Part shown: positions 44,043-51,532 of the stretch, in pieces
How the letters are laid out: the number at the start of each line of letters is the position of its first letter
Numbering within the stretch: position 1 is the stretch's first letter
Assembly: GCF_030209445.1 (NCBI RefSeq)
Contig: NZ_JARVSD010000001.1
Coordinates: 62,001-126,000, forward strand
Length of the DNA stretch: 64,000 bases
Source: Promicromonospora sp. MEB111
GTDB lineage: Bacteria > Actinomycetota > Actinomycetes > Actinomycetales > Cellulomonadaceae
Direction of reading: 5' to 3'
Position numbers and translations under genes: made by a program
The notes under the pieces: model-generated
What the model saw: only the letters and a program-made list of their open reading frames with translations
Databases searched by the model: none
Told to the model about the DNA's origin: nothing

Positions 44043-44363
44043 TCAGGCGTCGTACTCGGTGCGCTCGGTGCGCCAGTACTCGGCCCCGTCCCGCGTGCGC
44101 TGCACGAGGCCGTGGTCAACCATCGCACGCCGTACCCCCGCGGGGTCGTACGACAGCTCCCGCAGGCGGTCCGTCAGCTCACGCTCGGTCACCGGCTCCA
44201 GGAGCGTGGGCAGCGCCTGGACCGCCAGGTACCGCGTCACCGCGATCTTGTCCCGCCAGCGCCGCGGCATGGTCTCCAGTCGACCCGAGCGCAGGAAGCG
44301 CCGCGGGTCGCCGGCCGCCTCCGCGCCCGGTGTCGCCCCCCGCTCCGTCGGCTCAGCCGCCAT
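44043..44363 (-). CDS. DUF2087-family winged-helix protein
   Basis: This 106-residue protein has the DUF2087 pattern: RRFLRSGRLETMPRRWRDK, a hydrophobic AVTRYLAVQALPTLL helix, and a final RRAMVDHGLVQRTRDGAEYWR winged-helix signature. Such proteins are thought to bind nucleic acid, sometimes as regulator modules. Its ATG lies 3 bases beyond the stop of the carboxypeptidase gene, so the two are co-transcribed. Confidence 0.82.
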   Translation of the reverse strand: MAAEPTERGATPGAEAAGDPRRFLRSGRLETMPRRWRDKIAVTRYLAVQALPTLLEPVTERELTDRLRELSYDPAGVRRAMVDHGLVQRTRDGAEYWRTERTEYDA

Positions 44364-44366
44364 CCG

Positions 44367-46199
44367 TCAGCTCAGCTCCGGCCGGCGGGGCCGGCGGCTC
44401 GACCGGACCACGGTCGCCTTCGAGAGGGTCCCGAGCAGGCTGGACGACGTCGTGGTGCCCGTGCCGTCGTCCGGGTCCTCGTCCGGCGTCGCGCACGGGT
44501 CCTCCTCGCCGGTGGTGCCGCCGTCCGTGCCGTCGTCGGCGGCGGTGCCGTCCGTGGCCGTCGTGTCGGAGCTCGGAGCGGCCGACTCGGCCGTCCCGGG
44601 CTCGGTCTCCGGGCACTCCTCGGACGGGTCCGGGTCCTCCCCCGTCGGGGTGGACGGCGACGGGCTCGGCGAGGGGTCCGGGGTCGGCTCCTCGCTCGGC
44701 TCCTCCGACGGCTCCTCGCTCGGCTGCTCCGACGGCTCCTCGCTCGGCTCCGTCGGGTCCGGGCTCGGCGTGGGCTTCGTCGTCGGGGTCGTCGGCTTGG
44801 GCGTCGGCTCGTCCGGCGTGGGCTTCGGGGTCGGCTTCGGCGGCTTCTGCGACGGCGGGTTGTCGCTCGGGTCGTCCGACGGCTTGGTGGACGGCTTGTC
44901 CTTGCCGTCGCTCGGCTTCGGGTCGAGCGAGGGCTTGTAGCGCGGGCTCGTGGAGTCGGTGGGCGTCCAGGTACCGACGTCGGACGCGTCGATGGCGCGG
45001 TTCGGGATGGAGCCCGCCGCGAAGAACTCGAAGTGCCACGGCTCCGGCTTGGCGCCGCCGAGCTGCGCCCAGGACGGGTTGTCCCAGCCGTAGTCGGGGC
45101 CGTGCAGGCGCAGCCAGACGTACTCGGGGGAGCCGCCGCCGGCGATCGGGTTGCCCAGGTCGACGGCGAGACCCCAGCCGTGGTTCGACGTGCCCGGGAT
45201 CGCCGCGAGGTGCGGCTTGGTGTGCGCCACCGCGACCTGGAGCTCGTAGGACCGGTAGGAGTCCGTGATCGGGATCGGGTAGCCGAACTCCTTCTCGAAC
45301 TCCACGTTCAGCGCCGTGAACCGCTCGGCGGCGTCGCAGCGCAGCATGTGGCCGGGCGCGAACTCCAGCGGGCACAGCACGTCGGCGGGGATGCGCCCGT
45401 TGGCGTAGCCCAGGGTGGAACCGCCGAACATGGTCACGACGTCGAGCAGGCTCTCCCGGAGCGAGACCCCGGCGCGCTCGCCGAGCCCCTCGACCTCCAC
45501 CAGCGCGTTGGGCACCGACGGGTCCAGCATGTTCGCCAGCCGGACGGCGGCGATGACCACCTGGTCGTAGGTGACATAACCGGACTGCGGGTCGGCGGCG
45601 TCCGGCTCGATCACGGAGGTGCGGTCGTTCGATACCTGCACGGCGGGCGGGGTGTCCTCGTCGGACGGCGTCCGGGTGTCGTCCTGGTCGGTGTCGCCGC
45701 TCTTGTCGGCGTCGTCGTCCGCGCCGTCCTGCCCGGTACCCGACGGCGGGACGTCGGCGTCCTGCGACCCCCGGGCGACCGGGGCGTCCTCGACGCGGAG
45801 GCCCTCGTTGTTCTCGCCGAAGGCGAGCTGCTGCATCTGGTAGGTCGTGTAGAGCATGCCGAGCTCGGCCGCGGCCTGGGCGACCGTCGGGCTGAAGTCC
45901 GGGCCCTGCTCGCGCGCCTCCTGCTCGGCGCGCTCGAGGACCGCGACGATCTGGCTCAGCGTCACGCCCTCCGGGGCGGTCTCGGTCTCGCCGACGGTCA
46001 CGCTCTGGAGCAGCCCGTAGAGCCGGATCGGCAGGTCGCCGCCGTCGCGGGAACCCTGCGAACCGGGGACGCTCGCCGCTGCCGTGACCAGCACGCCCGC
46101 GGCGATCACGGTCGCGACTGCGCCGGTCCACGCGGTGCGGAGGTACTTGCGCAGTGCCGCACGGGGAATGTGCGGAACGAGCGTCTTCGCTGGGTTCAC
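44367..46199 (-). CDS. VanY-type D-alanyl-D-alanine carboxypeptidase with Pro/Ser/Glu-rich tail
   Basis: This 610-residue protein has one N-terminal membrane segment or signal (TAWTGAVATVIAAGVLVTAAAS), a helical region, an acidic linker, and an M15B peptidase domain. Zinc and catalytic motifs are TDSYRSYELQ, SNHGWGLAVDLG (about 335) and PWHFEF (about 388). The last 200 residues are a disordered tail of PSEEPSEQ and PKPTP repeats, probably wall-spanning. It trims the terminal D-alanine of cell-wall peptides. The GTG at 46199 follows GGGGGAGACGC and beats the upstream ATG. Confidence 0.88.
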   Translation of the reverse strand: MNPAKTLVPHIPRAALRKYLRTAWTGAVATVIAAGVLVTAAASVPGSQGSRDGGDLPIRLYGLLQSVTVGETETAPEGVTLSQIVAVLERAEQEAREQGPDFSPTVAQAAAELGMLYTTYQMQQLAFGENNEGLRVEDAPVARGSQDADVPPSGTGQDGADDDADKSGDTDQDDTRTPSDEDTPPAVQVSNDRTSVIEPDAADPQSGYVTYDQVVIAAVRLANMLDPSVPNALVEVEGLGERAGVSLRESLLDVVTMFGGSTLGYANGRIPADVLCPLEFAPGHMLRCDAAERFTALNVEFEKEFGYPIPITDSYRSYELQVAVAHTKPHLAAIPGTSNHGWGLAVDLGNPIAGGGSPEYVWLRLHGPDYGWDNPSWAQLGGAKPEPWHFEFFAAGSIPNRAIDASDVGTWTPTDSTSPRYKPSLDPKPSDGKDKPSTKPSDDPSDNPPSQKPPKPTPKPTPDEPTPKPTTPTTKPTPSPDPTEPSEEPSEQPSEEPSEEPSEEPTPDPSPSPSPSTPTGEDPDPSEECPETEPGTAESAAPSSDTTATDGTAADDGTDGGTTGEEDPCATPDEDPDDGTGTTTSSSLLGTLSKATVVRSSRRPRRPELS

Positions 46200-46516
46200 G
46201 CGTCTCCCCCTCGGTCGGTGCGCTGCCTCATCGTGCACAGTGCATGCCGTTCGGATCCTTACACAGCAGTATCACGATCTGGTGAACTCAGGTGGAGTAA
46301 TTATCGGCGCGCAGGTGAACCACCCTCTCGGAGGGAAGACGCTCTACGCGGCAGCCGGTGACGACCCCACGATCGACAAGAGTAACGATTCGGGCGTACA
46401 ACGCAATGAAGTCTTCCTGGTACATCTCCGGATGCTTCACACTGACCCGGGTCCGTACGGGCGCAGTCGCGCCCGCAACCGAGCGGCCGGAAGTGTGGCC
46501 GTGAAAGGAAGTCCCC
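46200..46516. other. Divergent intergenic region, carboxypeptidase / DUF4190-like gene
   Basis: This 317-base, relatively AT-rich stretch has no gene. On the minus strand GTTCACCTGCGCG (46320-46308) and GTTCACCAGAT (46287-46277) are two same-direction GTTCACC units upstream of the carboxypeptidase; the first 13-mer recurs at 63592-63580. A GAAAGGAAG ribosome site precedes the gene at 46517. I see no riboswitch; I looked for a c-di-AMP (ydaO) type and did not find one. Confidence 0.5.
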
Positions 46517-46795
46517 ATGACCGAGACTCCCAACGCACCCGCAGTCCAGGGCACCGTCGAGGACCCGCAGTCGAACGTCCTCGCGATCGTCGGCTTCGTG
46601 CTCGCGTTCGTCGCGCCCCCGATCGGGATCATCCTCTCGGCGATCGCCGTGTCGAAGGCCGGCAAGACGGGTATCGACAGCAAGCTCGCGAAGTGGGGTC
46701 TGGCCCTCTCGATCATCTTCACCGTGCTCTACCTGGTCTTCGTCACGCTCGGCGTCGTCGCGGCCCTGTCGCTCCCGGCCGGCGCGTCCATGTGA
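46517..46795 (+). CDS. Small DUF4190-like two-span membrane protein
   Basis: This 92-residue protein has two membrane segments (VLAIVGFVLAFVAPPIGIILSAIAVSKA and LALSIIFTVLYLVFVTLG) separated by a short polar loop (KTGIDSKLAKWG). This is the arrangement of DUF4190-type actinobacterial proteins of unknown role. It is paralogous to the C-terminal part of the protein at 46991. The ATG follows GAAAGGAAGTCCCC. Confidence 0.8.
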   Translation: MTETPNAPAVQGTVEDPQSNVLAIVGFVLAFVAPPIGIILSAIAVSKAGKTGIDSKLAKWGLALSIIFTVLYLVFVTLGVVAALSLPAGASM

Positions 46796-46851
46796 CCTGA
46801 GGTCGCACGCCTCCGGCGCCCGCGTGCGCGCCCGGCAGCACCGTCCACAGC

Positions 46852-46890
46852 ACAGAGGCTGTCGCTCCCCCGCGGGGCGGCGGCCTCTGT
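46852..46890. terminator. Possible terminator after 46795
   Basis: ACAGAGGC (46852-46859) pairs with GCCTCTGT (46883-46890), enclosing a CCCCGCGGGG inner stem. It is 57 bases beyond the stop codon. Confidence 0.45.
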
Positions 46891-46990
46891 CGCTCCTGAG
46901 GCCTGATATCGGTCTATCCAAGACCATTGGGATACTCCACAATATGGCCTGACATTTCCGAAAACCTGCAACCAGGGGAGCACTTCCACC

Positions 46991-47509
46991 ATGACCACGC
47001 CCGACACCACGACCCCCGAGGCCACGACCGAAGAGAGCGCGGCCGCGGCTGCCACGGAGGTCGTGGAGACCGAGCCTGCCGAGCCGGCGGCGACGTCCGA
47101 GGCGAAGGCAGAGACCACGGCCCCCGCCGGCGAGCCGGCCACCGAGGCGCCCGCCGCCGAGGCCGCCGTCGCCGAGACCGCTCCCGCAGCCCTCGCCGCC
47201 GAGGCTCCCGTGGCCACCGCGACCGAGGTCGCCGCCCCGGCCGCCGCCGGCGCCGTCGCCGCGCCCGCCGTCGAGGAGGAAGAGGACCCGCAGACCACCG
47301 TCTTCAGCCTGGTCACCTTCTTCCTCGCGGCCCTGCCGATCATCGGCGTCATCCTGAACGCCATCGCGGTCGCCCGTGCCGGCAAGGAGGGCTTCGACCT
47401 GTGGCTCGCCCGCTGGGGCCTCGCGCTCGCCATCGTCGAGACCGTCGGCGCCCTGATCCTGGTCGGCATCGGCTACTACTTCGGCCTGCTCACCGCCGGC
47501 GCCGTCTGA
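46991..47509 (+). CDS. DUF4190-like membrane protein with Ala/Glu/Thr-rich N-terminal extension
   Basis: This 172-residue protein has about 95 residues of low-complexity Ala/Glu/Thr/Pro followed by two membrane segments (VFSLVTFFLAALPIIGVILNAIAVARA and ALAIVETVGALILVGIGYYFG) with loop GKEGFDLWLARWG. The C-terminal part aligns by eye with 46517-46795 (IxxIxxAIAVxxAGKxGxDxxLAxWGLAL). The two are neighbouring duplicates, one of which gained the extension. The start follows AGGGGAGCACTTCC. Function unknown. Confidence 0.78.
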   Translation: MTTPDTTTPEATTEESAAAAATEVVETEPAEPAATSEAKAETTAPAGEPATEAPAAEAAVAETAPAALAAEAPVATATEVAAPAAAGAVAAPAVEEEEDPQTTVFSLVTFFLAALPIIGVILNAIAVARAGKEGFDLWLARWGLALAIVETVGALILVGIGYYFGLLTAGAV

Positions 47510-47526
47510 GCAGCTCGCGGCCCCTC

Positions 47527-47608
47527 CGAGGTCCGCTCCCACCGAGCCTCCCCCGCGCGGCTTCTCCCCAGACGCCGCGCCGGGCCGCCTCGGCAGGAGC
47601 GGACCTCG
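47527..47608. terminator. 13-bp inverted repeat after the second DUF4190-like gene
   Basis: CGAGGTCCGCTCC (47527-47539) pairs exactly with 47596-47608; the GC-rich spacer may fold further. It begins 18 bases beyond the stop codon. Confidence 0.6.
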
Positions 47609-47748
47609 TGCCGTACGCCGGACCTGACTGCCCCGTAACCCACCAGACCGGGTGAAATTTCGCTAACCTACACATGGTGGTCATTTGGCTGTCATCGGAC
47701 GCCTCGACCATGAACGGGCCCAGGTCGGTCTCGAGGAAGGTCTGTCCC

Positions 47749-48426
47749 ATGTCGCAGCTCGTCGTCCACCCGGACCCCCGCCGCGGGTCTCGCGTCCGTC
47801 ATCTGATCGCATGGGTCACGACCCTGGCGCTCGTCGCGCTCCTCGTGACGGTGCAGCCCCAGGCCGCGAGCGCCTACCCGCCCGGCCTCCCGTCCAAGGC
47901 GGTGGCGCAGTCGGAGCTCGATGCGCTGACGGTGCGCGCCGAGAGCGCGTCCGCACCGTACGACCGGGATCTCTTCCCGCACTGGATCACGGTGAACGGG
48001 TGCACCACCCGCGAGACGGTGCTGAAGCGGGACGGCGACGGCGTGGTGGTGGGCAGCGACTGCTACCCGACGTCGGGCAGCTGGTACAGCGAGTACGACG
48101 GCCAGACCCGGACCGCACCGGCCGACATCTCGATCGACCACGTCGTGGCGCTGGCCGAGGCCTGGTACTCGGGCGCGAGCACATGGACGACGGCCCAGCG
48201 GCAGGACTTCGCGAACGACCTCACCGGCCCGCAGCTCATCGCGGTCACGGCCGAGGTGAACAGCTCGAAGAGCGACAAGGACCCTGCCGAGTGGGTCCCG
48301 CCGCTCGCGAACAAGCGCTGCGCGTACTCGAAGATGTGGATCCACACGAAGTCGCGGTGGGGCCTGAGCGTGGACGCGGCCGAGAAGGCCGCGCTCCAGC
48401 CGCTCCTGAACTCCTGCTCGTACTGA
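47749..48426 (+). CDS. Secreted HNH-type nuclease (DUF1524 family)
   Basis: This 225-residue protein has a signal peptide (about 20-45, ending ASAYP) and a DUF1524/GmrSD-C-like HNH nuclease domain: DISIDHVVALAEAWYSGAS gives the central His, and QLIAVTAEVNSSKSDKDPAEWVPP the Asn/Asp-Pro-Trp end. Cysteine pairs suit an exported fold. It probably degrades extracellular DNA. I chose the ATG at 47749 after GAGGAAGG; the longer frame has no site. Confidence 0.88.
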   Translation: MSQLVVHPDPRRGSRVRHLIAWVTTLALVALLVTVQPQAASAYPPGLPSKAVAQSELDALTVRAESASAPYDRDLFPHWITVNGCTTRETVLKRDGDGVVVGSDCYPTSGSWYSEYDGQTRTAPADISIDHVVALAEAWYSGASTWTTAQRQDFANDLTGPQLIAVTAEVNSSKSDKDPAEWVPPLANKRCAYSKMWIHTKSRWGLSVDAAEKAALQPLLNSCSY

Positions 48427-48462
48427 GTCTCCTGCTCGTACCGACCCGCCTTCCCGCGCCGT

Positions 48463-48497
48463 CGGGCGCCCAGGTCACCGTGTGACCTGGGCGCCCG
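48463..48497. terminator. 16-bp bidirectional hairpin
   Basis: Arms 48463-48478 and 48482-48497 are exact inverted repeats around CGT. It overlaps the last codons and stop of the minus-strand gene at 48475 and lies 36 bases beyond the HNH nuclease stop. Confidence 0.75.
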
Positions 48498-49062
48498 GCA
48501 GGTGGGCGAGGGCGCGGCGCAGCACCTCCTCGGCGTCGAGCACGGCCTGGTAGGCGTCCCGGCACGCGGCGTACCCGGCGCAGGCGGCGTCGACGACGGC
48601 GATGGCCGACCGGGACAGCGCGTCGACCTCGTCGGGTTCGGCGCTCCCGCCGACCGAGGAGAGCCCGGCGGCCAGGTGCCGGGCGACCCGCAGGCGGGCG
48701 ACACCGGTGGTGTGGAGCGTCCGGCCGGACTCCAGGGCCGCCGCGTACCCGTCGAAGGTGTCGGCCACGGCGTCGAGGCCGCGCGTCCCGGAGACCGTGC
48801 CGGCGCGACCGCGCAGGGCGGTGCCCATGGTCCGCAGGCTCGTCGCGGCGTCGCGGACGGCCCGCGCGCGGCCGCGGACCTCCGCGGGGCTCCCGCCGGG
48901 CAGGTGGCCGACGGCCGGCTCCCAGTCGGACGCCGCGACGCGCAGGTCGCCGACCAGGATCTCGACGTACTCCGGGACGTCCAGGTGCTCGAAGCCCTGG
49001 CGCCGGCGACTCAGCTCGTCGATCCGGTGCTCGCACAGGTCGACGAGCTCGCCGAGGCTCAC
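48475..49062 (-). CDS. Hypothetical helical protein, partner of 49059-49517
   Basis: I do not recognise this 195-residue protein. It is mainly helical (LVDLCEHRIDELSRRRQGFEHL, DALSRSAIAVVDAACAGYAACRDAYQAVLDAEEVLRRAL), with no signal or membrane segment. The GTG start at 49062 overlaps the stop of the preceding gene (GTGA), which sets the reading frame; other long frames here are not coding. Sharing an operon with the next protein suggests a joint role. Confidence 0.7.
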   Translation of the reverse strand: MSLGELVDLCEHRIDELSRRRQGFEHLDVPEYVEILVGDLRVAASDWEPAVGHLPGGSPAEVRGRARAVRDAATSLRTMGTALRGRAGTVSGTRGLDAVADTFDGYAAALESGRTLHTTGVARLRVARHLAAGLSSVGGSAEPDEVDALSRSAIAVVDAACAGYAACRDAYQAVLDAEEVLRRALAHLPGAQVTR

Positions 49063-49517
49063 GCCGGGCCTTCGGCCGCGGACCGGGCCTGGCCGGTCGC
49101 GTCGGACGTGCGCACCGGGCGGACCGGCAGGGGGCGTGGCCCCGTCGGCCGGTCGGGGCCGGAGGGCTCGACCGGTTCCTCGGTGCCGGCTCCCGCCTCG
49201 GACCGCACCGGCGCGGGGCCTGGCGCCCGCTCCCCGGTTCCGGCCGGCACGAGCGGCCCCATCACCGACAGGACCCGCTGGATCTTGGCGATCTCGCGGA
49301 GCGCGGCGGCCGGGTCGGCCTCCTGGCCCGCCGTACGCAGCACGTGCCCGACCGCGGCACGGGCCGCCGTCGGGCCCTTCACCACCGCCTCGCCGAGCGC
49401 TATGACGTCGGCGAGCCCGGCCAGCCGCACGGTGATGGCGACGCGCCGCGTCGTGGGCCAGCCGACGCCGGCGGCGTTCAGCCGCTGGACCGAGCGGGCG
49501 ATGGCCTCCGGGCTCAC
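49059..49517 (-). CDS. Hypothetical protein with Pro/Arg-rich tail
   Basis: This 152-residue protein is unrecognised. Residues 1-90 are helical (PEAIARSVQRLNAAGVGW, AGLADVIALGEAVVKG, ALREIAKIQRVLSVMG); the rest is a disordered Pro/Glu/Arg/Thr tail. No export signal. It starts with GTG in a GTGA overlap with a 16-codon ORF and ends in a GTGA overlap with the next gene. Confidence 0.65.
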   Translation of the reverse strand: MSPEAIARSVQRLNAAGVGWPTTRRVAITVRLAGLADVIALGEAVVKGPTAARAAVGHVLRTAGQEADPAAALREIAKIQRVLSVMGPLVPAGTGERAPGPAPVRSEAGAGTEEPVEPSGPDRPTGPRPLPVRPVRTSDATGQARSAAEGPA

Positions 49518-49564
49518 CGGGTGCCCTCCGCCGTGCCGTCGTCGACCCCGCGCTGCTCTGCCAT
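49514..49564 (-). CDS. Possible 16-residue leader ORF
   Basis: An ATG at 49564 is preceded by GGAGAGGAAGCTGG and opens a 16-codon frame (MAEQRGVDDGTAEGTR) ending in a TGA that overlaps the GTG of the next gene. The strong ribosome site belongs to this ORF, not to the next gene, which has none of its own. It may deliver ribosomes to the downstream gene by coupling. Too short for any family call. Confidence 0.4.
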   Translation of the reverse strand: MAEQRGVDDGTAEGTR

Positions 49565-49637
49565 CCAGCTTCCTCTCCGGCGTCCCCGCACGTCACAGGG
49601 ATTTTCGGCAGCCTAGGCGGCGGGCGACCGGGGCGAC

Positions 49638-49690
49638 ATGGGGAGCGATCCCCATCGGACGCCGGATGCCCGCGGCACCGGACCGGTGCC
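49638..49690. repeat. Two inverted repeats upstream of the GH76 gene
   Basis: ATGGGGA-GCGA-TCCCCAT (49638-49655) and GGCACCGG-A-CCGGTGCC (49674-49690) are perfect inverted repeats in the 254-base divergent region 49565-49818. Either could be an operator for the mannanase gene or the start of the opposite transcript. No clear -10 was found near them. Confidence 0.4.
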
Positions 49691-49818
49691 ATCGGCGGCC
49701 CGGGGGCTGTTGACGGATCATCCCCTTGCCGTGAGTCTGGTCGGGCCGCGGCCCGCGGGCCGCGTTCGCACTGCTCCACTCTCCATCGACGGACGAAGTA
49801 CGAGCACAGGGAGAACCG

Positions 49819-51420
49819 ATGACAACGCTGTCAGAGACGCCCTCGAACCGCACGCACCGACGCATCAGGAGAAACCCCGGCGTACCGCCCGGGCGGCGGG
49901 CCAACAGCCTCGCCGCGGCCCTCGCCGCGGCCTGCCTGCTGGCAGTGCCGCTCGCCCCCGCTCCCCCCGCCGAGGCCGACGCCGCGACGACGTCCGCACC
50001 CGTGACCGCACAGGCCGCGACCACCCGGCCGGCGACCACCCGGGCCGCGCAGCTCGCCGAGATCTGCGACATCTACTGCGACGCCAGGGACCCCGCGTCC
50101 GCGACCGGCGACCGCGTGCCCGTGACCGCCACGATCCACGGCCGGACTCTCCGGCTGCACGTCTCGGACCCGGACGTCATGGGCTGGGGCTCGATCGAGG
50201 GCGGCCAGCCCGGCGACGAGGTGTGGCTGGACCGGTCGTTCGACGGCGGAAAGACCTGGGCGTCCGGCAGCCGGCTCGGCGCCACGACTGTCCCGGGCGG
50301 CTCGACGGGCTGGCGCACGCAGATGTACAACGTCGACGACTGGAACAACACCGGCGTCGGCGCGCTGCGTGCCTGCGGCAAGGCGGGCGACCGCGCCGAG
50401 ATCGCCTGCACGGCCTGGGCCCGCAACGACCGCAACGCGTGGAGCCGGTCCACGCAGGCCGCCACCGCGCTGATGATGCTCTGGGACCGGAACACGGGCC
50501 TGTTCGAGACCAACGGCTGGTGGACGGGTGCCACCGCGCTGACCGCCGTCATCGACAACGCCCGGATCAGCGGGATGAACAGCTACCGGTACGCGATCGC
50601 GCAGACCTACGACAAGAACGTGAACGCGCGCGACGGCCAGTTCCGCAACGAGTACCTGGACGACACCGGCTGGTGGGGCCTCGCCTGGGTCGCCGCCTAC
50701 GACCTCACGGGCGACAGCCGGTACCTGAGCACCGCTCGCGCCGACGCCGACCACATGCGGGCGTACTGGACGAGCACGTGCGGGGGCGGCGTCCAGTGGA
50801 ACACGGGCATCGCGTACAAGAACGCCATCACCAACGAGCTGTACGTGCAGCTCAACGCGGCGCTGCACAACCGCATCCCCGGCGACACCGCCTACCTGCA
50901 GCGGGCGCAGGAGGGCTGGGACTGGTTCGAGGCCAGCGGCATGATCAACTCCGGCAACCTGGTCAACGACGGGCTGAACGACTCCTGCGTGAACAACGGC
51001 GAACCCACGTGGACCTACAACCAGGGCGTGATCCTCGGGGCCCTGGCCGAGCTGCACCGGGCCACCGGCGACGCGGCGCTGCTGGAGACCGCCCGCGACC
51101 TGGCCGACGCCTCGACCACGTCCTCGTACCTCAACCCCGGCGGGATCCTCCGGGAGGTGAACGAGGGCGACGACTGTCACAGCGACGGCGCCTCCTTCAA
51201 GGGCGCCTACGTGCGCGGCCTGGGCAAGCTCAACGCCTACCTGGCCGACCGTCCGTACGGCGCGTACCTCGACCGGCAGGCCGACGCCGCGTACGGCAAC
51301 GACCGCGACGCGCTCGGCATGTACGGCCCGCACTGGGCCGGGCCGCTCGTCCGGCCCGCGTCGGGGCACGGCTGCCAGCACGGGGCGCTGGACCTGCTGA
51401 ACGCGGCGGAGGCCGGCTAG
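49819..51420 (+). CDS. Secreted GH76 alpha-1,6-mannanase
   Basis: This 533-residue protein has a long signal peptide (about 1-52, ending PAEADA), a region with beta-strand character (70-150, IHGRTLRLHVSDPDVMGWGS), and a GH76 catalytic domain. The paired catalytic aspartates of the family lie in YLDDTGWWGLAW at 281-282. TWTYNQGVILGAL is also conserved. Such enzymes cleave alpha-1,6-mannan of yeast or bacterial mannans. The start follows AGGGAGAACCG. A family palindrome follows the stop by 7 bases. Confidence 0.9.
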   Translation: MTTLSETPSNRTHRRIRRNPGVPPGRRANSLAAALAAACLLAVPLAPAPPAEADAATTSAPVTAQAATTRPATTRAAQLAEICDIYCDARDPASATGDRVPVTATIHGRTLRLHVSDPDVMGWGSIEGGQPGDEVWLDRSFDGGKTWASGSRLGATTVPGGSTGWRTQMYNVDDWNNTGVGALRACGKAGDRAEIACTAWARNDRNAWSRSTQAATALMMLWDRNTGLFETNGWWTGATALTAVIDNARISGMNSYRYAIAQTYDKNVNARDGQFRNEYLDDTGWWGLAWVAAYDLTGDSRYLSTARADADHMRAYWTSTCGGGVQWNTGIAYKNAITNELYVQLNAALHNRIPGDTAYLQRAQEGWDWFEASGMINSGNLVNDGLNDSCVNNGEPTWTYNQGVILGALAELHRATGDAALLETARDLADASTTSSYLNPGGILREVNEGDDCHSDGASFKGAYVRGLGKLNAYLADRPYGAYLDRQADAAYGNDRDALGMYGPHWAGPLVRPASGHGCQHGALDLLNAAEAG

Positions 51421-51427
51421 ACCTCGT

Positions 51428-51467
51428 GTCAGACGTACAGGTCACCCCTGTGACCTGTACGTCTGAC
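51428..51467. terminator. 18-bp palindrome (family GTGTCAGA..GGTCAC), copy 4
   Basis: Arms 51428-51445 and 51450-51467 are exact inverted repeats around CCCT, directly after the GH76 stop. The outer end CGTGTC/GACGTG is slightly degraded compared with copies 2 and 3. Confidence 0.78.
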
Positions 51468-51532
51468 GTGGCAGGGACTCCGGCGGGAGCGCGCGGCAAA
51501 TCATCTTGCCGTTCCTGGGAGAATGGGGCGTT

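Noticed and set aside
44690-44950. Repetitive PSEEPSEQ/PKPTP-coding stretch as a possible mobile or phase-variable repeat
   Set aside because: Codons vary between units and the stretch behaves like an ordinary disordered wall-spanning tail.
46200-46516. c-di-AMP (ydaO) riboswitch upstream of the VanY-type gene
   Set aside because: Such switches often precede cell-wall enzymes in actinobacteria, but the conserved aptamer sequences are not present on either strand.
48245-49036. Long minus-strand open frame between the HNH nuclease and the unknown pair
   Set aside because: It runs antisense through the end of the HNH nuclease and in a different frame from the GTGA-coupled gene at 48475-49062, and its composition is that of a shadow frame.
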